A model generated the notes under the pieces. That model saw only the letters and a list, made by a program, of their open reading frames with translations. It did no database searches and had not been told where the DNA came from. Positions 1 to 9,061 of a stretch of 64,000 nt of DNA are shown piece by piece. The position numbers and the translations under genes were made by a program. This stretch comes from Candidatus Viridilinea mediisalina (GTDB lineage: Bacteria > Chloroflexota > Chloroflexia > Chloroflexales > Chloroflexaceae), in contig NZ_NQWI01000005.1 of NCBI RefSeq assembly GCF_002532535.1, positions 1-64,000 on the forward strand, in the 5' to 3' direction. Positions within the stretch are counted from its first letter, which is position 1. Each line of letters starts with the position of its first letter.

Positions 1-5
1 AAAGC

Positions 6-84
6 ATCGTAAACGGGAGGGGTTCGGTGAGGGCTTCGCCCTCCCCAAAAACCCCTCCCACGATCCTGGAGGTTCCAGAAACAT
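6..84. repeat. 79-bp direct repeat upstream of hsdM (copy 1)
   Basis: This 79-bp sequence contains a GC-rich hairpin (GGGAGGGC-type arm, short loop, GCCCTCCC arm) and ends in GGTTCCAGAAACAT. A second copy of the same length, with only a few substitutions, lies at 1785-1863 and forms the 3' end of hsdM. The copy here is noncoding within the window, but it may likewise end a gene that begins further left. Confidence 0.85.
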
Positions 85-125
85 TATCTGAAAGACTATA
101 GTTCAGCGGAAGCATCCCTACCCCA

Positions 126-1865
126 ATGGCACCCAAAGCAAAAAAACAGGCCACCAAGAAGCCCACGAATGGCGCAAAGCTCGGTTTTGAGGCGACCCTC
201 TGGGCCGCTGCTGATAAGCTGCGCAACAATATGGACGCTGGCGAGTACAAGCATGTGGTGCTTGGCTTGGTCTTTCTTAAGTATATCTCTGATGCCTTTG
301 AGGAGCGCCACCGCTGGTTGTTGGCGCAGGCGGCGAATCCGGCAAGTGACTACTTTGTCCGTGAGGAGCGCGCCCGCTATGAGGTGGCTGAAGATCGTGA
401 TGAGTATCTCGCGGATCAGATCTTTTGGGTGCCGCCTGAAGCGCGTTGGTCGTTCCTCCAGGCGCGGGCGAAGCAGCCGGAGATTGGGAAGTTGCTCGAT
501 ACGGCGATGGAGGCGATTGAACGCGATAATCCGTCGCTCAAGCGCGTTCTGCCGAAAGATTATGCCCGCCCATCGCTCGATACGCAGCGCCTCGGTGAAC
601 TGATTGATCTTATCAGTACGATTGGCTTGGGTGACCAAGAGAATCGCTCGAAGGATATTTTGGGCCGGGTCTATGAGTATTTTCTTGGCCGCTTCGCCAG
701 CGCCGAGGGGAAGGGCGGCGGTGAGTTCTATACGCCGCGCTCTATTGTGCAGCTCCTCGTAGCCATGTTGGCCCCCTATAAGGGGCGCGTCTTTGACCCC
801 TGCTGCGGGTCGGGGGGCATGTTTGTGCAGAGCGAGAAGTTTGTTGAGGCGCACGGGGGGCGTATCGGCGATATTAGTATCTATGGCCAGGAGAGTAACC
901 CGACGACGTGGCGCTTGGCGAAGATGAATTTGGCGATCCGGGGTATTGATGGCAATCTTGGCGCGGAACATGCCGATAGTTTCCACCGCGATCTGCACAA
1001 GGATCTGCGGGCTGATTATATTTTGGCCAATCCGCCCTTCAATATCTCCGATTGGGGCGGTGAGCGGCTGCGCGAGGATGCCCGTTGGCGCTATGGTACG
1101 CCGCCGGTGGGCAATGCCAACTATGCATGGGTGCAGCACTTTGTTCACCACCTTGCACCGCATGGCATCGCTGGCTTTGTGCTGGCCAATGGCAGCATGT
1201 CGAGTAACCAGTCGGGCGAGGGCGAGATCCGCCGTGCGCTCGTTGAGGCCGACCTGGTGGATTGTATGGTGGCCCTCCCTGGCCAACTCTTCTACTCGAC
1301 CCAAATCCCGGTCTGCCTCTGGTTTCTGGCACGCAATAAGGCCAATGGCCGTTCAGCCATTGACGCCCGCGCCCTGAGCTTGTCGAAGGGCAGCGGGGGT
1401 GAGGGCAAGCCGGGAAAAGCATTACGCGACCGGCGCGGCGAGACGCTCTTCATTGATGCGCGCAAGCTGGGCGTCATGGCTGATCGCACCCACCGCGAAT
1501 TGACCGAGGCCGATCTTGCGAAGATCGCCGGCACCTACCACGCCTGGCGCGGCGATGAGGGCGCAACAGCGTACAGCGACGAGCCGGGCTTCTGCAAGGC
1601 GGCCAAGCTGGACGAGATCACCAGCCACGGCTTCGTGCTTACTCCTGGTCGCTACGTCGGCGCCGCCGCCGCCGAAGATGATGACGAGCCCTTTGCAGCA
1701 AAATACGCCCGGCTCACCGCCGAGTTGGAGCAGCAGTTTGCAGAAGGAGCGCGGTTGGAAGCGGAGATTCGAGAGAATTTGCGAATCGTAAAGGGGATGG
1801 GTTCGGGGAGGGCTGCGCCCTCCCCGAAAACCCCTCCCACGATCCTAGAGGTTCCAGAAACATAG
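126..1865 (+). CDS. hsdM: Type I restriction-modification system, DNA methyltransferase subunit (HsdM)
   Basis: This is the N6-adenine methyltransferase subunit of a type I R-M enzyme (579 residues). With HsdS it methylates the recognition site using S-adenosylmethionine, and with HsdR added it forms the restricting complex. An N-terminal helical HsdM_N domain (about 20-160) precedes the methylase domain. The FYTPRS signature is at about 201, SAM motif [10 protein letters not shown] at about 224, and catalytic motif IV NPPF at about 302. Two parts are repeat-derived: ALSLSKG at about residue 417, and the last 26 codons, which lie in the 79-bp repeat at 1785-1863. The enzyme is otherwise intact. 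The start is the first ATG of the frame, without a clear Shine-Dalgarno sequence. hsdS and hsdR follow on the same strand with insertions between them. Confidence 0.95.
   Translation: MAPKAKKQATKKPTNGAKLGFEATLWAAADKLRNNMDAGEYKHVVLGLVFLKYISDAFEERHRWLLAQAANPASDYFVREERARYEVAEDRDEYLADQIFWVPPEARWSFLQARAKQPEIGKLLDTAMEAIERDNPSLKRVLPKDYARPSLDTQRLGELIDLISTIGLGDQENRSKDILGRVYEYFLGRFASAEGKGGGEFYTPRSIVQLLVAMLAPYKGRVFDPCCGSGGMFVQSEKFVEAHGGRIGDISIYGQESNPTTWRLAKMNLAIRGIDGNLGAEHADSFHRDLHKDLRADYILANPPFNISDWGGERLREDARWRYGTPPVGNANYAWVQHFVHHLAPHGIAGFVLANGSMSSNQSGEGEIRRALVEADLVDCMVALPGQLFYSTQIPVCLWFLARNKANGRSAIDARALSLSKGSGGEGKPGKALRDRRGETLFIDARKLGVMADRTHRELTEADLAKIAGTYHAWRGDEGATAYSDEPGFCKAAKLDEITSHGFVLTPGRYVGAAAAEDDDEPFAAKYARLTAELEQQFAEGARLEAEIRENLRIVKGMGSGRAAPSPKTPPTILEVPET
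1785..1863. repeat. 79-bp direct repeat forming the hsdM 3' end (copy 2)
   Basis: This is the second copy of the 79-bp repeat at 6-84. It is read in frame as the last 26 residues of HsdM; the stop TAG follows it at once. The encoded tail (…[16 protein letters not shown]) has no relation to the methylase fold and is best read as an acquired extension. Confidence 0.85.
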
Positions 1866-1959
1866 GTAGGGGGTGCGGGGGAACCTGGTTCCCCCGCATT
1901 TCCCCCTGTCCGGCGGGGTTGTAGGGCACCGCCCTACAGATTCCAGTCACACCCAAGTA

Positions 1960-2041
1960 ATACCAGTTACGAGTGATGAGTGGCGAGTGACAAGCAGGGT
2001 ATACCTCATTGCAATGCGGTATATTCAACGGTAATTGGTAT
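1960..2041. repeat. TAATACCA-type element with GAGTGAC heptamers (copy a)
   Basis: An 82-bp element with short inverted ends, ATACCAGTT on the left and AATTGGTAT on the right. It contains three degenerate 7-bp units (GAGTGAT, GAGTGGC, GAGTGAC; 1971-1991). A closely related copy is at 55456-55559, and a shortened relative starts at 16797. The right end creates TATAAT (2039-2044) about 23 bp before the next start codon and could serve as a -10 box for the MNT gene. Confidence 0.7.
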
Positions 2042-2066
2042 AATTGGCTATAGTGCAGGAGGAAGC

Positions 2067-2366
2067 ATGGAACTTACCGAACTACTCAGGGCAAAGCGCC
2101 CCGAAATCTTGCAGATCGCCGCCCAGCATGGCGCATCCAACCTACGCATTTTTGGCTCAATCGCCCGTGGTGAAGCTGGTCCAGAGAGCGATCTCGACCT
2201 GCTTGTGACTATGGCAAACGACCGGAGCCTATTAGATCTCATTGGCCTGTGGCAAGACCTTGAAGATCTCCTCGAACATAAGGTTGATGTGGTTACCGAT
2301 GCGGGCCTGAATGTACACATACGCGAACGAGTACTGCAGGAGGCTGTAGCGCTATTTACGCCATAG
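2067..2366 (+). CDS. Minimal nucleotidyltransferase (MNT domain) protein, antitoxin-type
   Basis: This 99-residue protein has the minimal nucleotidyltransferase fold. The GS-x10-D-x-D signature is visible as GSIARGEAGPESDLDLLV, the metal-binding motif of this family. Such proteins usually pair with a HEPN (DUF86-type) RNase toxin and neutralise it, in known cases by AMPylating it. No HEPN gene is adjacent here: the next gene is hsdS. The ATG at 2067 is chosen because a strong Shine-Dalgarno (AGGAGGAA) lies just before it; an upstream in-frame ATG at 1980 lies inside a repeat. It is embedded in the type I R-M locus and may be an orphan or an R-M accessory. Confidence 0.85.
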   Translation: MELTELLRAKRPEILQIAAQHGASNLRIFGSIARGEAGPESDLDLLVTMANDRSLLDLIGLWQDLEDLLEHKVDVVTDAGLNVHIRERVLQEAVALFTP

Positions 2367-2411
2367 GTAGTGCCGACTTCAGTTGGCTGAGGATATGCAG
2401 ATATGAGAAGT

Positions 2412-2552
2412 TGTCTGAAAAGCTAGTGGGCACATGTTGGAGTGCCGGCTTTAGCCGGAGGTTGTCTGAAAAGCTAGTGGGCACATGTTGGAGTGCCGGC
2501 TTTAGCCGGCTGAAGCCGGCACTCCAACGCCAGTTAATAGAATTTTCAGATA
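2412..2552. repeat. TGTCTGAAAAG-ended palindromic element with partial tandem duplicate
   Basis: Positions 2463-2552 hold a roughly 90-bp element. Its left end is TGTCTGAAAAG and its right end is a near inverted copy (ATTTTCAGATA). A GGAGTGCCGGCTTTAGCCGGC core faces GCCGGCACTCC. The first 51 bp are duplicated in tandem at 2412-2462. The same family occurs at 14149 and, complete, at 63906-64000. No gene lies in 2367-2651. Confidence 0.75.
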
Positions 2553-2651
2553 GCCTCTAAGCGATGAGTACATGACCTGTGTTATCTGCCGTCAGGTGCC
2601 AAGCCAATGTGTTGAAAGTAATGATATGCAAAAACATGCGAAGGTTGGGAC

Positions 2652-3869
2652 ATGAAAACTGATAGGATAGAAAAATTAGGTGATTATTTACCGTTTTCAT
2701 ATGGAAAAAGTTTACTAAAAAGCAAAAGAATTACGACTGGAACGTTTCCAGTATATGGATCAAATGGTGTTATCGGATTTCATAACACATATTTAACAGA
2801 TAATTTTACCATAATTATTGGCAGAAAAGGAACCGTTGGTTCGGTTCAATTCTCAAAAACCCCTTGTTGGCCGATTGATACAACATTTTTCATATCAATA
2901 TCAGATCTATATTTAGCGAGATTTGCATTTTATTCTATTAAGTCCCTTGGCTTAGAAAAAATGAATTCTGACAGTGCTGTTCCTGGTCTGAATCGAGATG
3001 CAGCACATGCGCGTCTAATTCGCATCCCCCCCCTCCCCGAACAACGCGCCATTGCCCGCATCCTCGGCAGCCTCGACGACAAGATCGAACTCAACCGCCG
3101 CCAGAATGTGACTCTCGAAGCCCTGGCGCGGGCGGTCTTCAAGAGTTGGTTTGTAGACTTTGATCCCGTGCGGGCCAAGGCCGCAGGCCGCGCCCCGGAT
3201 GCGATGGATGCGGCGACGGCGAGGCTCTTCCCCGATGGCTTTGAGGTGGTTGATGGGCGTGAGGTGCCGAGGGGGTGGGGCTTGGCCCGTTTAGATAGGA
3301 TCACAGAGAATCCACGACGAAGTTTTCACCCAAGTGATGTTGATCCGAAGACGCCATATATTGGTCTTGAACACATGCCCCGAAAGTGTGTAGCACTTGA
3401 TGACTGGGGCAGTACGGATACCATTGAGAGTAATAAATTTGGCTTTGATCGAGGAGAAATTTTGTTTGGCAAGCTGCGACCTTATTTCCATAAAGTTGGT
3501 GTAGCGGCGATAAGCGGAGTGTGTTCCACCGATATTTTAGTTTTACGGCCAACTGAACTTAATTGGTTCGGCTTTGTACTGGCCCATGTATCTAGCGATG
3601 AGTTTGTCCAACATACAGATCAGTCATCTCATGGCACCAAGATGCCTCGTACAAGCTGGAAAGACATGGCACGTTATCAAGTGGTACTTCCACCAGAGCT
3701 TGTAGCGTCTCGCTACAACGATTTTGCATTTCCCCTCATACAAAGTATAGTTACCAATGTTCACCAATCCCGCACCCTCGCCGCGCTACGCGACGCATTG
3801 CTCCCGAAGTTGCTTTCAGGGGAGTTGCGCGTGCGTGAGGCGGAGCAGGTGGTGGAGGAGGTGCTGTGA
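2652..3869 (+). CDS. hsdS: Type I restriction-modification system, specificity subunit (HsdS)
   Basis: This is the DNA-recognition subunit of the type I enzyme (405 residues). Its two target-recognition domains (about 5-125 and 205-360) each read half of a bipartite site. Each is followed by a conserved helical spacer: LPEQRAIARILGSLDDKIELN at about 130 and ALRDALLPKLLSGEL near the C-terminus. TRD1 (2652-3010) is clearly AT-rich, whereas the spacer is GC-rich like the chromosome. That mosaic is typical of specificity genes that exchange recognition domains. The start ATG follows GGTTGGGAC, a weak ribosome site. The gene lies downstream of hsdM and the MNT gene, and upstream of the RAYT insertion. 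Confidence 0.93.
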   Translation: MKTDRIEKLGDYLPFSYGKSLLKSKRITTGTFPVYGSNGVIGFHNTYLTDNFTIIIGRKGTVGSVQFSKTPCWPIDTTFFISISDLYLARFAFYSIKSLGLEKMNSDSAVPGLNRDAAHARLIRIPPLPEQRAIARILGSLDDKIELNRRQNVTLEALARAVFKSWFVDFDPVRAKAAGRAPDAMDAATARLFPDGFEVVDGREVPRGWGLARLDRITENPRRSFHPSDVDPKTPYIGLEHMPRKCVALDDWGSTDTIESNKFGFDRGEILFGKLRPYFHKVGVAAISGVCSTDILVLRPTELNWFGFVLAHVSSDEFVQHTDQSSHGTKMPRTSWKDMARYQVVLPPELVASRYNDFAFPLIQSIVTNVHQSRTLAALRDALLPKLLSGELRVREAEQVVEEVL

Positions 3870-3911
3870 AGGGGCGCACGATCAAGGTCTGTTGCACAGA
3901 CAGTAAATGGG

Positions 3912-4565
3912 AAGCCGACTAAAGTCGGCACTACGCTACTACGCGCTACGCTACACGCTACGATGCCCTACAGGTAGTGCCGACTTTAGTCGGCTGAAGT
4001 CGCCAGAGATCATGGCAAGCCGACTAAAGTCGGCACTACGCTACTACGCGCTACGCTACACGCTACGATGCCCTACAGGTAGTGCCGACTTTAGTCGGCT
4101 GAAGTCGCCAGAGATCATGGCAAGCCGACTAAAGTCGGCACTACGCTACTACGCGCTACGCTACACGCTACGATGCCCTACAGGTAGTGCCGACTTTAGT
4201 CGGCTGAAGTCGCCAGAGATCATGGCAAGCCGACTAAAGTCGGCACTACGCTACTACGCGCTACGCTACACGCTACGATGCCCTACAGGTAGTGCCGACT
4301 TTAAGTCGGCTGAGGTTCTCGGAGATCATGGCAAGCCGACTAAAGTCGGCACTACGCTACTACACGCTACGCTACACGCTACGATGCCCTACAGGTAGTG
4401 CCGACTTTAGTCGGCTGAGGTTCTCGGAGATCATGGCAAGCCGACTAAAGTCGGCACTACGCTACTACACGCTACGCTACACGCTACGATGCCCTACAGG
4501 TAGTGCCGACTTTAGTCGGCTGAGGTTCTCGGAGATCATGGCAAGCCGACTAAAGTCGGCACTAC
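3912..4565. repeat. Tandem array of 105-bp REP-pair units (BIME-like)
   Basis: Six complete units of 105 bp (one is 106 bp because of an added A near 4303) and a seventh partial unit. Each unit carries a 22-bp arm AGCCGACTAAAGTCGGCACTAC and, about 40 bp on, its inverted copy. Each arm is itself a small palindrome (GCCGACT-AA-AGTCGGC). Since 105 is divisible by three, the array reads open as a 35-residue peptide repeat, but this is not a gene. It ends about 20 bp before the RAYT start codon. Confidence 0.93.
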
Positions 4566-4585
4566 GATGAGGGCAATGCAAATAC

Positions 4586-5188
4586 ATGCCATTCTATGAA
4601 TATCGCATGCTCAGTCCAGATGAACAACGTGCAATTGTTGCCGAACGATTAGATCGGGGGTTTCCTCCCCATCGCCCGCCCCATCTGGAACAAGGACAAG
4701 GCTACTATCTGCTAACGGCAACAATCTATCAGCATCATGCCATTATGCTCTCGGAAACACGACTGTCACTATTCGAGCAAGCGTTGCTTGAAGCCTTTGA
4801 ACAGCCAGGCATTACGTGTTGTGCCTGGGTTGTACTCCCTAACCATTACCACCTTCTCGTCCAACTTCCGGCACTTGCTGTTGTCTCAGCAATTCTTAAG
4901 CGACTGCATGGACGTACCGCTCGACAATGGAATATTGAGGATAATACCATTGGACGCAAGGTTTGGTATTACTACAGTGATCGTGCAATTCGTGACGAAC
5001 AGCACTTCTATCGTGCGACTAATTACCTCCATGCCAACGCTGTGCGCCACAGATATGCTAAGCACTCTTTGGATTGGCGTTTTTCAAGCTTGCATCGCTA
5101 CATTGCAGATCTAGGGATGGATTGGGTAAAAAAAATAGAGCAAGATTATCCTTTTGATACGTTTGGAGATGGATGGGATGCTGCTTGA
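4586..5188 (+). CDS. REP-associated tyrosine transposase (RAYT, Y1 family)
   Basis: A 200-residue single-domain Y1 (HUH-like) nuclease of the TnpA_REP/RAYT group. These enzymes cut and rejoin single-stranded REP hairpins and are thought to spread them. Visible motifs are the metal-binding HYH (H87-Y88-H89, within LPNHYHLLVQ) and the presumed catalytic tyrosine Y147 (NYLHANAVRHRY). The length is normal and no frameshift is visible, so it may be active. REP-like GCCGACTAAAGTCGGC palindromes flank it on both sides (3912-4565 and 5231-5480), the arrangement expected for a RAYT and its own substrate. The unit interrupts the hsdS-hsdR interval. Confidence 0.92.
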   Translation: MPFYEYRMLSPDEQRAIVAERLDRGFPPHRPPHLEQGQGYYLLTATIYQHHAIMLSETRLSLFEQALLEAFEQPGITCCAWVVLPNHYHLLVQLPALAVVSAILKRLHGRTARQWNIEDNTIGRKVWYYYSDRAIRDEQHFYRATNYLHANAVRHRYAKHSLDWRFSSLHRYIADLGMDWVKKIEQDYPFDTFGDGWDAA

Positions 5189-5230
5189 AGAGTGAAGGAC
5201 TCTTTCTTATTTAGTGAAATCTTTGTGCCA

Positions 5231-5480
5231 TAGGTAATGCCGACTTTAGAGAATAGGTAGTGCCGACTTTAGTCGGCTGAAGTCGCCAGAGATCATGGGA
5301 AGCCGACTAAAGTCGGCACTACGCTACGCGCTACGATGCACGCTACACGCTACGATGCCCTACAGGTAGTGCCGACTTTAGTCGGCTGAAGTCGCCAGAG
5401 ATCATGGCAAGCCGACTAAAGTCGGCACTACGCTACTACGCGCTTAGAGGTCATGAGAAGCCGACTGAAGTCGGCACTAC
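5231..5480. repeat. REP-like cluster downstream of the RAYT gene
   Basis: About two and a half further copies of the GTAGTGCCGACTTTAGTCGGCT / AGCCGACTAAAGTCGGCACTAC unit seen at 3912-4565, partly rearranged and truncated. Together with the upstream array it brackets the transposase. No gene is visible in 5189-5536. Confidence 0.9.
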
Positions 5481-5536
5481 GGTGGTAAGACTGATTTCTA
5501 TTTCCTGAAACCATCCTTAATGCCCAAGGGGGAGCT

Positions 5537-8500
5537 ATGCCAGCAACGTTGACCGAAGCTGACCTCGAAGCAGCAACCCTCGTCTGGCTCGCTGAGCTTG
5601 GCTATACCACGCGCTTTGGCCCCGAGATTGCCCCTGGTGCGTCGGCTGCCGAGCGTGATGACTACACTCAGGTGGTGTTGCTTGGGCGACTGCGGGCTGC
5701 CCTGCTGCGGCTGAACCCTGCGCTTCCCGCTGAGGCTTGCGCTGAGGCGCTGCGCCAGATTCTGCATCCCAATGCGCCTGCGCTGCTTGCCAATAACCGC
5801 ACCTTTCACCGCATGCTGGTTGCTGGTGTGGCTGTGGAATATCGGCGACCCGATGGCTCGCTTGGCGGCGAGTTGGTGCGCCTGGTGGATATTGCGAACC
5901 CCGCCAACAACGATTGGTTGGCGGTCAACCAGTTCACGGTGGCCGAGGGCCAACACAAGCGCCGCCCCGATATTGTGCTGTTTCTCAATGGCTTGCCCTT
6001 GGTGGTGCTGGAACTCAAGAATCCCGCCGATGAGCAGGCAACCGTCTGGATGGCATGGCAACAGGTGCAGACCTACAAGGCCCAGATAGCAACGCTCTTC
6101 CTCTACAACGCGGCGTTGATTATCTCCGACGGCCACACGGCGCGGGTGGGGACGCTGACCGCCGACAAAGAGTGGTTTATGCCCTGGCGCACGATTGAGG
6201 GCGAGACGGTAGCACCAACAACCCTGTTGGAATTGGAAGTATTGACCCGTGGCATGCTCGCACCACACCACTTGCTCGCGCTCTTGCGCTCCTTCATCGT
6301 CTTTGAGGAGGATGAGAGCGGCAGCCTCGTCAAGAAACTCGCCGGCTACCACCAGTTCCACGCCGTCAACAAAGCCGTAGACGCCACCCTTGAGGCGACT
6401 GCGCCCACCGGCGACCGGAGGGCGGGGGTGGTGTGGCACACCCAAGGTTCCGGCAAGAGCCTCACGATGGCCTTCTACGCCGGGCGGATCATTCAAGCGC
6501 CAGCAATGGCCAACCCCACGCTTGTGGTTATCACCGATCGCAACGACCTCGATGATCAACTCTTCGGCACCTTTGCGCGTTGCCACGAATTGCTGCGCCA
6601 AACCCCGATCCAAGCCACCGACCGCAACGATCTGCGCGCCAAACTCGAAGTGGCCGCTGGTGGCGTCATCTTCACCACCATCCAAAAATTCCTGCCTGAA
6701 GTGCGCGGCGAACGCTCCGAACCGCTCTCCATGCGGCGCAACATCGTCGTGATTGCCGACGAGGCCCACCGCAGCCAGTACGGTTTTGAGGCAAAACTCG
6801 ACACCAAAAGCGGCACATTGACCTATGGCTTTGCCCAGCATGTGCGCGACGCGCTGCCCGCCGCCTCCTTCATCGGCTTCACCGGCACCCCGATTGAACT
6901 CACTGATCGCAATACCCGCGCCGTCTTTGGCGACTACATCAGCATCTACGACATCCAGCGTGCCGTGCAAGATCGGGCGACCGTACCCATCTACTACGAA
7001 AGTCGCTTGGCCAAACTCGCCCTCGACGAAACCGAACGGCCCAACCTTGACCAGAGTTTTGAAGAGGTAACCGAAGGCGAGGAGGTCACCAAGAAGGAGC
7101 AACTCAAGAGCAAATGGGCCGCCCTCGAAGCGGTGGTTGGCGCTGAACGACGCATTGCATTGCTGGCCAAAGACCTCGTTGAACACTTCGCGCAGCGCCT
7201 CGAGGTCATGGAAGGCAAAGCCATGATTGTCTGCATGAGCCGCCGCATCTGCATCGATCTCTACCAAGCCCTGATTGCACTCTGCCCGCAATGGCACAGC
7301 GACGACGACAACCAGGGCGCACTCAAGATCGTCATGACCGGCTCGGCAAGCGATCCGCTGGCGTGGCAACCCCATATTCGCAACAAAGCGCGCCGCGAGG
7401 CGCTGGCCAACCGCTTCAAAAACGCAAGCGACCCCCTGAAACTGGTCATCGTGCGCGACATGTGGCTCACCGGCTTTGATGCGCCCAGCTTGCACACGAT
7501 GTATGTAGATAAACCCATGCGCGGCCACGGCCTCATGCAAGCCATCGCCCGCGTCAACCGCGTCTTCAAAGACAAGCCCGGCGGCCTCATCGTAGACTAC
7601 CTGGGCCTCGCCGACTCGCTCCGCGAAGCGATGGCCAACTACACCGCAAACGGCGGCAGCGGCCAAAGCACCCTCGCCCAAGAGGATGCAGTCGCCATCA
7701 TGCAGGAAAAGCACGAGCTTTGCTGCAACCTCTTCCACGGCTTCGACTGGTCAGTGTGGGCCAACGGCAGCCCCATCCAGCGCCTTGCGCTGCTCCCGCC
7801 AGCCCAAGAACACATCCTCGCCCAAGAGGATGGCAAGAACCGCCTGCTCCAAGCCGTCACCCAACTCTCACGCGCTTTTGCCCTCGCCATCCCCCACGAC
7901 GAAGCTATCGCCATCCGCGACGACGTCGCCTTCTTCCAAGCCATCCATGCTGCGCTGGCCAAAACACCGAGCAACACAACCAAAACCGCCACTGCCGACC
8001 TCGACCAAGCGATCCGTCAACTCGTCGCCAAAGCCATCGCCCCCGACCATGTGATCGACATCTTCGCTGCGGCAGGCATCAAAAAGCCCGACATCTCCAT
8101 CCTCTCCGACGAATTCCTCGCCGAAGTACGCGGCATCCCACACAAAAACGTCGCCATCGAACTCCTCCGCAAACTGCTTGCCGACGAGATCAAGACCCGC
8201 TCACGCAGCAACGCAGTACAGGGGCGCTCCTTCAGCGCAATGCTCGAACGGTCACTCCGCGCCTACCAGAATCGCGCCCTAGAGACCGCCCAAATCATCG
8301 AGGAGCTGATCAAACTTGCCGAAGAGCTACGTACCGCCCAGCAGCGCGGGGAAGAACTGGGCCTCAACGAAGACGAACTCGCCTTCTACGAAGCCCTAGA
8401 GGTCAACGACAGCGCCGTCAAAGTTCTCGGCGACGAAACCCTCAAGACCATCGCCCGCGAACTGGTAGAGACCGTGCGCCGCAACGCCACCATTGACTGG

Positions 8501-8647
8501 ACACTCAAAGAGAGCGCCCGCGCCAAACTGCGCGTCATGGTCAAACGGCTCCTCCGCAAACACGGCTACCCCCCCGACAAACGAGAGTGCGCCACCCTCG
8601 TCGTGCTTGAACAAGCGACGCTACGAGCAGCGGAGTGGGCGGGGTAG
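5537..8647 (+). CDS. hsdR: Type I restriction-modification system, endonuclease/translocase subunit (HsdR)
   Basis: This is the restriction and DNA-translocation subunit (1036 residues), which cuts unmethylated DNA after ATP-driven translocation. The nuclease domain (about 30-250) shows the PD-(D/E)xK pattern [20 protein letters not shown] at about 144-163. Superfamily 2 helicase motifs follow: Walker A TQGSGKS at about 301, DEAH at about 408 and GFTGTP at about 450. The C-terminal helicase lobe contains [19 protein letters not shown], and a helical C-terminal domain binds HsdM. The start has a Shine-Dalgarno sequence (AAGGGGGAG). All key motifs are intact, so the R-M system looks functional despite the insertions between its genes. 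Confidence 0.95.
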   Translation: MPATLTEADLEAATLVWLAELGYTTRFGPEIAPGASAAERDDYTQVVLLGRLRAALLRLNPALPAEACAEALRQILHPNAPALLANNRTFHRMLVAGVAVEYRRPDGSLGGELVRLVDIANPANNDWLAVNQFTVAEGQHKRRPDIVLFLNGLPLVVLELKNPADEQATVWMAWQQVQTYKAQIATLFLYNAALIISDGHTARVGTLTADKEWFMPWRTIEGETVAPTTLLELEVLTRGMLAPHHLLALLRSFIVFEEDESGSLVKKLAGYHQFHAVNKAVDATLEATAPTGDRRAGVVWHTQGSGKSLTMAFYAGRIIQAPAMANPTLVVITDRNDLDDQLFGTFARCHELLRQTPIQATDRNDLRAKLEVAAGGVIFTTIQKFLPEVRGERSEPLSMRRNIVVIADEAHRSQYGFEAKLDTKSGTLTYGFAQHVRDALPAASFIGFTGTPIELTDRNTRAVFGDYISIYDIQRAVQDRATVPIYYESRLAKLALDETERPNLDQSFEEVTEGEEVTKKEQLKSKWAALEAVVGAERRIALLAKDLVEHFAQRLEVMEGKAMIVCMSRRICIDLYQALIALCPQWHSDDDNQGALKIVMTGSASDPLAWQPHIRNKARREALANRFKNASDPLKLVIVRDMWLTGFDAPSLHTMYVDKPMRGHGLMQAIARVNRVFKDKPGGLIVDYLGLADSLREAMANYTANGGSGQSTLAQEDAVAIMQEKHELCCNLFHGFDWSVWANGSPIQRLALLPPAQEHILAQEDGKNRLLQAVTQLSRAFALAIPHDEAIAIRDDVAFFQAIHAALAKTPSNTTKTATADLDQAIRQLVAKAIAPDHVIDIFAAAGIKKPDISILSDEFLAEVRGIPHKNVAIELLRKLLADEIKTRSRSNAVQGRSFSAMLERSLRAYQNRALETAQIIEELIKLAEELRTAQQRGEELGLNEDELAFYEALEVNDSAVKVLGDETLKTIARELVETVRRNATIDWTLKESARAKLRVMVKRLLRKHGYPPDKRECATLVVLEQATLRAAEWAG

Positions 8648-8686
8648 GAGGCTTTCAAGAATAGGCTTTTTTGCTCCGCCGCGTTC

Positions 8687-8827
8687 TCACGCAGTCCACC
8701 ACGGACGCCGCTCGCCCGCGTAGGCTGCCGCTTCAATGCGCTGCCAGCGCCCACCCATGACGATCATAGCGATACTCGTTGCTGCCGCAGCAATGGCCAA
8801 CAACCAACCGAAGAGATTGACAAACAT
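8687..8827 (-). CDS. Small membrane peptide, 46 residues
   Basis: A short reading frame on the minus strand with an ATG at 8827 and a good Shine-Dalgarno (CTAGGAG, 7 nt before the ATG). The product begins MFVNLFGWLLAIAAAATSIA, a single hydrophobic helix, followed by a basic, tryptophan-containing cytoplasmic-type tail ending RRPWWTA. No family is recognised. The ribosome site and clean single-pass topology support a real gene; the small size argues for caution. It stands alone, convergent with hsdR and divergent from the cyclase gene. Confidence 0.5.
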   Translation of the reverse strand: MFVNLFGWLLAIAAAATSIAMIVMGGRWQRIEAAAYAGERRPWWTA

Positions 8828-9001
8828 GAGCGTACTCCTAGGTAGCGTATACCATAGCATAACGCAACGCTACGCATCGTGTACCCACCATGCGACCGAT
8901 GCGGGACTGGTTCTTTGTACGGATATGGTTCGCTCGGCTGATGTGTAGCCCGCTACTAGGAACGGTCATACCACGCCAGAATATCAAGGGGCGGTGGGTA
9001 T

Positions 9002-9009
9002 GCTATACT
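9002..9009 (+). promoter_or_regulatory. Extended -10 box before the REC-GAF-cyclase gene
   Basis: TGCTATACT is an extended -10 element (TATACT at 9004-9009), about 52 bp upstream of the ATG. No good -35 hexamer is visible at the right distance. The same TGCTATACT string occurs in the rpsB promoter. Confidence 0.4.
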
Positions 9010-9061
9010 GCAACGCATTAGGCCATGATTCATAGCCTGTATTGCTTGGCAGAGTTTGCCT

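Noticed and set aside
96-1304. 402-codon open frame on the minus strand over hsdM
   Set aside because: Antisense shadow of a gene with clear methylase motifs.
3912-4565. Possible CRISPR array
   Set aside because: The whole 105-bp unit is repeated; there are no unique spacers and no cas genes. It is a REP-pair array.
3907-4570. Open frames of 163 and 92 codons with a 35-residue repeat
   Set aside because: They arise because the REP array period (105 bp) is a multiple of three; no start site or protein-like composition.
5498-7738. 746-codon open frame on the minus strand
   Set aside because: It is antisense to hsdR, whose motifs are intact. The frame stays open because of GC-rich codon bias; the translation lacks any recognisable domain.
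8736-8948. 70-codon plus-strand frame between hsdR and the cyclase gene
   Set aside because: No ribosome site, composition unlike a protein, and it is antisense to the better supported 46-residue membrane peptide.
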